This document shows positions 59,002 through 64,000 of a stretch of 64,000 bases of DNA, piece after piece (within the stretch, counting starts at the first letter, position 1; each line of letters starts with the position of its first letter). Under the pieces are notes generated by a model. The model saw only the letters and a program-made list of their open reading frames with translations, made no database searches and had not been told where the DNA came from. Made by a program: the position numbers and the translations under genes. The stretch comes from Mycolicibacterium brisbanense. Its GTDB lineage: Bacteria > Actinomycetota > Actinomycetes > Mycobacteriales > Mycobacteriaceae. Location of the stretch: the NCBI RefSeq assembly GCF_001570425.1, contig NZ_BCSX01000021.1, forward strand, positions 310,001-374,000. Reading direction: 5' to 3'.

Positions 59002-59036
59002 TGGTTATCTCTTCCTTGCAAAAATTTCGATGTTGA

Positions 59037-59555
59037 TCAGAAGGGCGGTTCGTCGTCAGCCCCGCTGAAGGAGCCCGACGCGGGCGCGCTGCCCCAGGGA
59101 TCGTCTTTCGGCTCGGACTGGCGGGAGCCTCCCCCGCCGCCACTGAAGCCGCCACCGCCTCCGCCGAAGCCACCTCCGCCACCGCCGCTGCGGCTGGCCT
59201 TGTTGACCTTGGCCGTGGCGTAGCGCAGGGACGGGCCGATCTCGTCGACCTCGAGCTCCACGACGGTGCGCTTCTCGCCCTCACGGGTCTCGAACGAGCG
59301 CTGCTTCAGCCGGCCCTGAACGATCACCCGCGAACCGCGGGTGAGGCTCTCGGCCACGTTCTCGGCTGCCTCACGCCAGATGTTGCAGCGCAGGAACAGC
59401 GCCTCGCCGTCTTTCCACTCATTGGTCTGACGGTCGAATGTGCGCGGTGTGGACGCCACGGTGAAGTTGGCGACGGCCGCACCGGACGGCGTGAAACGCA
59501 GCTCCGGGTCGGCGGTCAGGTTTCCGATAACGGTGATGGTGGTGTCACCAGCCAC
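59037..59555 (-). CDS. ssb: Single-stranded DNA-binding protein
   Basis: 172-residue SSB. The OB-fold domain (about 1-115) starts [40 protein letters not shown] and contains [37 protein letters not shown] Gly-rich linker (about 120-150) and the acidic partner-binding tip DDEPPF close the protein. It coats single-stranded DNA and recruits replication and repair proteins through the tip. It sits between rpsF and rpsR, the usual bacterial arrangement. Confidence 0.97.
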   Translation of the reverse strand: MAGDTTITVIGNLTADPELRFTPSGAAVANFTVASTPRTFDRQTNEWKDGEALFLRCNIWREAAENVAESLTRGSRVIVQGRLKQRSFETREGEKRTVVELEVDEIGPSLRYATAKVNKASRSGGGGGGFGGGGGGFSGGGGGSRQSEPKDDPWGSAPASGSFSGADDEPPF

Positions 59556-59626
59556 GAGATCCTCCTGAGGATGGGCTTGTTTCGCGCGAGCCTACGCAAC
59601 GCGAATGACAGCCTGGGGCGGTTCGC

Positions 59627-59917
59627 CTAGTGCTTGTCGGTCCGCAGCACCTTGGTCCGCAGCACGGACTCGTTCAGGTTGAGCTGACGGTCGAGCTCGG
59701 ACACGGTGGCCGGTTCGGCCTTGACATCGACGACGGCGTAGATGCCCTCGGCATGCTTGGCGATCTCGTACGCCAGCCGGCGACGGCCCCAGATGTCGAC
59801 CTTGTCGACGGAACCGCCATCCTTGCGGACGACGTTCAGGAACGTCTCCAGCGAGGGAGCTACGGTGCGCTCGTCAAGTGTGGGGTCGAGAATGACCATG
59901 ATTTCGTATGGACGCAT
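59627..59917 (-). CDS. rpsF: 30S ribosomal protein S6
   Basis: 96-residue S6 that binds 16S rRNA together with S18. [92 protein letters not shown] matches the family end to end. The ATG at 59917 is chosen because the S6 sequence begins there; an upstream in-frame extension of 12 residues has no S6 similarity. It is the first gene of the operon with ssb, rpsR and rplI. Confidence 0.97.
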   Translation of the reverse strand: MRPYEIMVILDPTLDERTVAPSLETFLNVVRKDGGSVDKVDIWGRRRLAYEIAKHAEGIYAVVDVKAEPATVSELDRQLNLNESVLRTKVLRTDKH

Positions 59918-60073
59918 TAGAACCTCATCACCTCCTATGGTCGTTTCGGCCACGGCGGATTCCGTGGCAGGAGGGTCGCCTGCGTCGGCAACCGGCCCAG
60001 GCTACCCGAAATGCCCCTGAGCTGTGAAATCGCTATAAGGTGAGGTCGTCATACTTCGAGGATCGGGGGATCT

Positions 60074-60760
60074 GTGAGCTATCCCAACGGGCCCTACGGT
60101 CAGGGGTTTTCCGGCCAACAGCCGGGCTACCCGCAGCAGCCCGGATACCAGCAGCAGGGCTATCCGCCGCTGGGCTTTCCACAACAACAGGGCTTCCCAC
60201 AACAACAGGGCTACCCACAACAGCCCGGTTTCGGCGGGGGATACCAACCGCCCGCGATGCCGCCCCTGGCGCCCGCATCACCGAGCGGTGGCACGGGGAT
60301 CACAGCCGGTGTGCTGGCCGGACTCGGCGCACTGGCCAACCTCGGAGCCGGAATCTTCGGACTGATCGGCCTGGCGGCGATCAACAGTGACTCGACCTTG
60401 GGAAGTTCGGAGCTCTCGGGCGGCGTGTCCGCACTGCTGGTCGTTTCGGTGCTGTTGGGTGTCGTCGTCGGTGTCGTGCTCCTGGCCGGATCCATAATGT
60501 TGTTGCAGCGCAAGATGCTCGGTCGCTGGCTCGTAGTCGCGGGATGCGCCATGACCATAGTGAGCAGTTTGATCACCCTGGGCCTGAGCGCGGCCGTCAC
60601 TGCGCGCTACGGCTACTACGGTGGCGGCGGTTTCGCGGTGCTCGGCCTGATCTTCCCCGTGGGCACGCTGGTGCTTTCTCTGCTGCCGTCGACAACCGCG
60701 TGGATCCGAGCGAAAGCGAATCTCGCTGTACCGCAGCCGTATTCGCCGTTCCAGGGCTGA
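60074..60760 (+). CDS. Gln/Pro/Gly-rich small membrane protein
   Basis: 228-residue protein. The N-terminal 60 residues are low-complexity repeats of GYPQQPGYQQQ and FPQQQG type. Four hydrophobic segments follow (GVLAGLGALANLGAGIFGLIGLAAI; ALLVVSVLLGVVVGVVLLAGSIMLL; LVVAGCAMTIVSSLITLGL; FAVLGLIFPVGTLVLSLLP), and it ends WIRAKANLAVPQPYSPFQG. The function is unknown. Such Pro/Gln-rich tetraspan proteins are frequent in mycobacteria. It is followed within 33 bp by a paralogue with the same C-terminal ending, so they form a duplicated pair transcribed together. Confidence 0.75.
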   Translation: MSYPNGPYGQGFSGQQPGYPQQPGYQQQGYPPLGFPQQQGFPQQQGYPQQPGFGGGYQPPAMPPLAPASPSGGTGITAGVLAGLGALANLGAGIFGLIGLAAINSDSTLGSSELSGGVSALLVVSVLLGVVVGVVLLAGSIMLLQRKMLGRWLVVAGCAMTIVSSLITLGLSAAVTARYGYYGGGGFAVLGLIFPVGTLVLSLLPSTTAWIRAKANLAVPQPYSPFQG

Positions 60761-60793
60761 CCGGGTGCAGCGCCTCGACATCGGAAGCAACAG

Positions 60794-61378
60794 GTGAGCC
60801 ACCCGTACGGGCCTGACGGGCAGGATGCGCCGCGGCAACCCGATCTCCGGCCACCGCCGGTCATTTCGAGTTCCGCAGCGCCGCAGCAGCCGTATTCGTC
60901 GGCCCCGGGAAAGCCCAGCGCCGCGACCGGGATCGGCTCGGCCGTACTTGCGACGCTGGGAGGACTCTCCGGTTTCATCGTCGCGGTAGTCGGCGGTGTC
61001 GCCGGCACCACGTTGGTACGGCTCGAGCGCCCTCTCGGCTATGTGATCACGACGTTCGCGGGCGTTGTGACGAGCGTCGTCTTCGGGCCGATGCTTCTTG
61101 CCGGGGCAGTACTGCTGTTCCGGCGCAAGATGATTGGCCGCCACCTCGTCATCGGGGGATCCATCACAGCCGTCGCGAGCTACGCGCTCTTTTTCGCCGG
61201 GGTCGTCACCTCGCAGGATCGTCATATCTCCGCCTTCGGCGTCGGCGTCACCGTCGTCGTGGCGTGCCTCTTTCCGATCATCACGCTGGTGCTCGCGCTG
61301 CTGCCGTCGACGCTCGCGTGGATCCGGGCGAAGCCGAATCCCTTGGCAGCGCAGCAATATTCGCCGTTTCAGGGCTGA
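60794..61378 (+). CDS. Small membrane protein, paralogue of the preceding gene
   Basis: 194-residue protein with a short Pro-rich N-terminus (SHPYGPDGQDAPRQPDLRPPPV) and four membrane segments (GIGSAVLATLGGLSGFIVAVVGGVAGTTLV; YVITTFAGVVTSVVFGPMLLAGAVLLFRRKMIGRHLVIGG and others). It ends LVLALLPSTLAWIRAKPNPLAAQQYSPFQG, almost identical to the preceding gene's ending. It arose by tandem duplication with loss of the Gln-rich head. Its last codons overlap the end of the convergent GT87 gene by 10 bp. Confidence 0.75.
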   Translation: MSHPYGPDGQDAPRQPDLRPPPVISSSAAPQQPYSSAPGKPSAATGIGSAVLATLGGLSGFIVAVVGGVAGTTLVRLERPLGYVITTFAGVVTSVVFGPMLLAGAVLLFRRKMIGRHLVIGGSITAVASYALFFAGVVTSQDRHISAFGVGVTVVVACLFPIITLVLALLPSTLAWIRAKPNPLAAQQYSPFQG

Positions 61379-63006
61379 GCTGACGCGCTCTCGGCGGGCT
61401 GCGGTTCGGGCGCCGGCTCTACGCGCACCCGGTCACGGTCGGGTCGCAGCCAGTCGGGCAACCAGCGCGGCGGGTTGTCGGGGGCACCGTCGAACACCCC
61501 GCCGATCGGATCATCGATGCGGCCGCCGTGGCGCACGAGGTCGAGCTCGGGCCGGTAGATCTGGCGGATCACCAACGCGCACAGCCCCATCACGGCGATG
61601 TCGCGCAGCAGCACGGTCGTGGTGAACCACTGCTCGGGCAGCCCGCGGTTGGCCTCACCGTACAGATAGAGCATCCGCGGAACCCAGACCAGCGCGTCAA
61701 TCGTCATCCAGGCCAACAGGATCCTGCGGTGCGGCAGGGCGAGAACGGCCAGCGGCACCAGCCACAGCGAGAACTGCGGACTCCACACCTTGTTGGTCAA
61801 CAGGAACGCCGTCACCACCAGAAACGCCAACTGCGCCACCCGCGGCCGCTGGGGCGCAGTGAGCGCGATGTAGCCGATCACGATCAGGCACGCCGCGAAC
61901 AACACCGCAGTGACCGCGTTGGTCACCGTCGGCGGTTGCCAGAACCCGAGATCCGGATCGAACCCACGCCACCCGGTGAACGACTTCACCACGTTGTACA
62001 GCGAATCCATGTCGTCGCCGCGCCGGGTGTTGAGCCGGAAGAACTCCGACCACCCCCGCGGGAACATCACCATGATGGGCAGGTTCACCACCACCCAGGT
62101 GGCGATCGCCGCCAGCGCGGCCGTGCCGACCTGCCGCATCCGCCCGGTGCGCACCGCCAGCATCGCCAGCGGCAGCAGCAACAGCAGCGGGTAGAGCTTG
62201 GCGGCCACTCCCAGCCCGATCAGAACACCGGCCACTGCGGGTTTACGGCGAGCCCACGCCAGCATCGCCCCCGCCGCCGCGGCAGTCGCCAGCGCATCGA
62301 AGTTGGTGAAGATCTGAAAGATCAGAATCGGTGAACCGGCCACCAGCGCGGCGTCCCAGATCCGTCGGCCGGCCATTCGCGCCGTCGCCCATATGGTCGT
62401 GAGCCAGGCCAACGCCAGCCCGAACGCCGCGATGTTGAAGAACATCACCACCTCGGCGATGACGGGGAGAGATATCACGGTCGTCGCTGCGGTGTACGTC
62501 TTGGCCAGCGTCATCGACAGGTACTGGTAGATGCCCGTGAGCACCGGATACTCCATGTAGCGCACAGCGGGTTCGCCGTCGTACTGCATGCGCTGCTTAC
62601 CCGTCGAGTCGTTCTCCTGCCAGCTCGACTTGTACGGGAACTTGCCGAGGTTCAGCAGCTCCGCGGTGTAGAGCGGGACCGTGTCGGAGTAACAGAGCTC
62701 GTAGTACGCCCGGTTGTTCTGCCAGTTGGCGACGCGTTGGCCTGCGGTGCCCGAACCGGTGGTCTGCAGACAGGCCGCCTTGGTCGAATAGCCGAGCGCC
62801 AGGAACACCATCGCGATGATGAACATCACGCGCAACGGCGTCATGAACCGCGCCCGCCCGATCACCGCATGGCGGCCGACCGGGCCGCCGAACGGATACG
62901 ACAGCGCACGGCTCAGGACGTCGTTGCGGCTGGGCAGGTCGCGGTCATCCGCCTCGCGGGTGTCCCCCGCGAGCGGAGCCGGCGAAACCCATTCCTGTTC
63001 CGTCAC
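61369..63006 (-). CDS. GT87-like polytopic mannosyltransferase (Rv0051-type)
   Basis: 545-residue membrane protein with about ten hydrophobic segments of the GT87/DUF2029 family, polyprenol-phosphate-mannose-dependent mannosyltransferases of the mycobacterial envelope. PLYTAELLNLGKFPYKSSWQENDSTGKQRMQYDGEPAVRYMEYPVLTGIYQYLSMTLA is a periplasmic loop next to the catalytic region, and VMFFNIAAFGLALAWLTTIWATARMAGRRIWDAALVAGSPILIFQIFTNFDALATAAA is typical. The GTG at 63006 overlaps the ponA stop (GTGA), so the two are translationally coupled, as in Rv0050-Rv0051. The acceptor is not known. Confidence 0.85.
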   Translation of the reverse strand: MTEQEWVSPAPLAGDTREADDRDLPSRNDVLSRALSYPFGGPVGRHAVIGRARFMTPLRVMFIIAMVFLALGYSTKAACLQTTGSGTAGQRVANWQNNRAYYELCYSDTVPLYTAELLNLGKFPYKSSWQENDSTGKQRMQYDGEPAVRYMEYPVLTGIYQYLSMTLAKTYTAATTVISLPVIAEVVMFFNIAAFGLALAWLTTIWATARMAGRRIWDAALVAGSPILIFQIFTNFDALATAAAAGAMLAWARRKPAVAGVLIGLGVAAKLYPLLLLLPLAMLAVRTGRMRQVGTAALAAIATWVVVNLPIMVMFPRGWSEFFRLNTRRGDDMDSLYNVVKSFTGWRGFDPDLGFWQPPTVTNAVTAVLFAACLIVIGYIALTAPQRPRVAQLAFLVVTAFLLTNKVWSPQFSLWLVPLAVLALPHRRILLAWMTIDALVWVPRMLYLYGEANRGLPEQWFTTTVLLRDIAVMGLCALVIRQIYRPELDLVRHGGRIDDPIGGVFDGAPDNPPRWLPDWLRPDRDRVRVEPAPEPQPAESASAQP

Positions 63007-64000
63007 GGAGGCGGCATGGGCGCGCCGGGGCCGCCGGGGACAACCGGCTCAGCCGGCGGCGCCGGGGCGATCGGCACGGTCGTCGGGGGGCCGACCGGGA
63101 TCGTGATGCCCGGTGCCACTTCGATGGTCGGCTGGATGACGGTCTCCGACGGCATCCCCGGATTGGGCACCAGCGGTCCGTTTCCGTTCTGCTGTCCCGG
63201 CGGCGGGGGTGGAGGCGCCTGCGGCACACCGGCGTAGCCGCCGATCTCCGTCGGCTTGGGGAAGGACTCGTTGTCGGTGCCCTGCAGGGCGCCGTCCATG
63301 GTCGACTTCCAGATGTCCGACGGCAGGCCCGAGCCGTAGACGGGCGAACCCCACTGATTCACGAGAGGTTTGACGCCTTCGGTGGTGCCGACCCAGACCG
63401 CCGTCGACAACGACGGCGTGTAGCCGACCATCCACGCGTCCCGGTTGGCTCCGGTGTCGCCGAGCTGGACGGTGCCCGTTTTGGCCGCCGACGAGCGGCC
63501 ACCGGCGAGGTTGTGCCCGCGCGAGTACCCGGCGATGGGCTGCATCGCCGAGGTGACGTTGTCGGCGACGGCCTTGTCGATGCGCTGTTCTCCGTTGTCC
63601 TGCTGCGACGCGTCGAACAGCACCTGGCCGGAAGAGTTCACGACCTTCTGCACGAAGTGCGGCTTGTGGTACACGCCCGACGCGGCCAGCGTGGCGTACG
63701 CCGAGGCCATGTCGAGCACCCGCGACTGGTACTGGCCCAGCACGACGCCGTTGTTGGGCGGTCCGCCCTTGCCGTCCTCGGACAGCGTGTGCTCGACCCC
63801 GGGGAAGCTCTCGGCGACACCCGCGTCGTGCGCGGCCTTGGCGACGTCTTCGGGCCCGTTCTTGAGCTTCAGCATCAGCCGGTAGTAGCTGGTGTTGAGC
63901 GAACGCTTGAGCGCCTCGGCGATGGAGCAGACGCCGCAGCCCTCGCCCTCGACGTTGGTGATCTTGATGCCGTTGACGGTCACCGGTGAGCTGTCCACCT
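63003..64000 (-). CDS. ponA1: Bifunctional penicillin-binding protein PonA1, C-terminal part
   Basis: About 332 C-terminal residues of a class A PBP; the N-terminal glycosyltransferase domain and the S-x2-K site lie outside the window. The transpeptidase motif S-x-N is in RSLNTSYYRLMLKL, and K-T-G-T in SSAAKTGTVQLGDTGANRDAWMVGYTP (about 165 residues into the visible part). A Pro-rich C-terminal tail (APPPPPPGQQNGNG ... GGPGAPMPPP) follows, as in mycobacterial PonA1, where it contacts partner proteins. The gene ends four bases inside the start of the GT87 gene. It crosslinks peptidoglycan at the growing pole. Confidence 0.93.
   Translation of the reverse strand, partial: VDSSPVTVNGIKITNVEGEGCGVCSIAEALKRSLNTSYYRLMLKLKNGPEDVAKAAHDAGVAESFPGVEHTLSEDGKGGPPNNGVVLGQYQSRVLDMASAYATLAASGVYHKPHFVQKVVNSSGQVLFDASQQDNGEQRIDKAVADNVTSAMQPIAGYSRGHNLAGGRSSAAKTGTVQLGDTGANRDAWMVGYTPSLSTAVWVGTTEGVKPLVNQWGSPVYGSGLPSDIWKSTMDGALQGTDNESFPKPTEIGGYAGVPQAPPPPPPGQQNGNGPLVPNPGMPSETVIQPTIEVAPGITIPVGPPTTVPIAPAPPAEPVVPGGPGAPMPPP

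Noticed and set aside
1..64000. tRNA, rRNA or tmRNA genes
   Set aside because: No cloverleaf with a CCA-adjacent acceptor or conserved rRNA segment was noticed; a tRNAscan/Infernal run would be needed to exclude them formally.

Overview
The window is a high-GC actinobacterial chromosome segment. It is very probably from an environmental, rapid-growing mycobacterium (Mycolicibacterium type). The right end carries the order ponA - GT87 membrane protein - (two small membrane proteins) - rpsF - ssb - rpsR - rplI - dnaB, which is the arrangement of the M. tuberculosis Rv0050-Rv0058 neighbourhood. The left part has typical mycobacterial accessory genes: an AAC(2')-type acetyltransferase, a GlxA-type regulator, DUF2652 and DUF2934 proteins.

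Layout. 0-12.4 kb holds small independent units: a glutamate-cysteine ligase-type enzyme cut by the window edge, DUF2934, DedA, a DHA2-type MFS exporter, an SDR/SnoaL/MarR group with two look-alike operators, a DJ-1 protein divergent from a GlxA-type AraC regulator, GNAT enzymes, a peptidase E-like protein, and folD behind a ZTP (pfl) riboswitch. 12.5-32.8 kb is a large catabolic island for 2-propanol/acetone. It encodes a secondary-alcohol dehydrogenase, acetone carboxylase-type subunits, succinyl-CoA:3-oxoacid CoA-transferase A/B and a thiolase. Together these would run 2-propanol > acetone > acetoacetate > acetoacetyl-CoA > 2 acetyl-CoA. An extra hydantoinase A/B pair and three regulators (PucR, IclR, AcoR-like) accompany it. 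32.8-37.9 kb is a decaying stretch. A deletion scar beheads an MFS gene and a flavin monooxygenase at the same point, an IS3 remnant follows, and a class A beta-lactamase carries an in-frame stop just before the omega-loop Glu. 38-48.3 kb holds a methyltransferase/TetR pair with a perfect palindrome between them, a DUF4185 / kelch-ASH-repeat / multicopper oxidase trio, and a diguanylate cyclase.

48.5-52.8 kb contains the most striking find: a LanKC-type class III lanthipeptide synthetase. Eighteen bases downstream of it is a 41-codon gene for a precursor peptide. The peptide has a class III leader motif (VLKLQQL) and a core with the labionin spacing Ser-X2-Ser-X3-Cys. 53-56.3 kb is gene-poor, with insertion-sequence-end-like repeats, an SRPBCC gene and a quinone oxidoreductase broken by a Glu-to-stop change. 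dnaB follows. Its last ~400 bp use noticeably AT-rich codons although the protein stays conserved, which suggests recombination at the dnaB 3' end. The 500-bp dnaB-rplI gap holds four same-orientation DnaA-box-like 9-mers and a T-tailed hairpin pointing away from rplI.

No tRNA, rRNA or CRISPR array was recognised. All assignments come from reading motifs and translated sequence; no database search was run.
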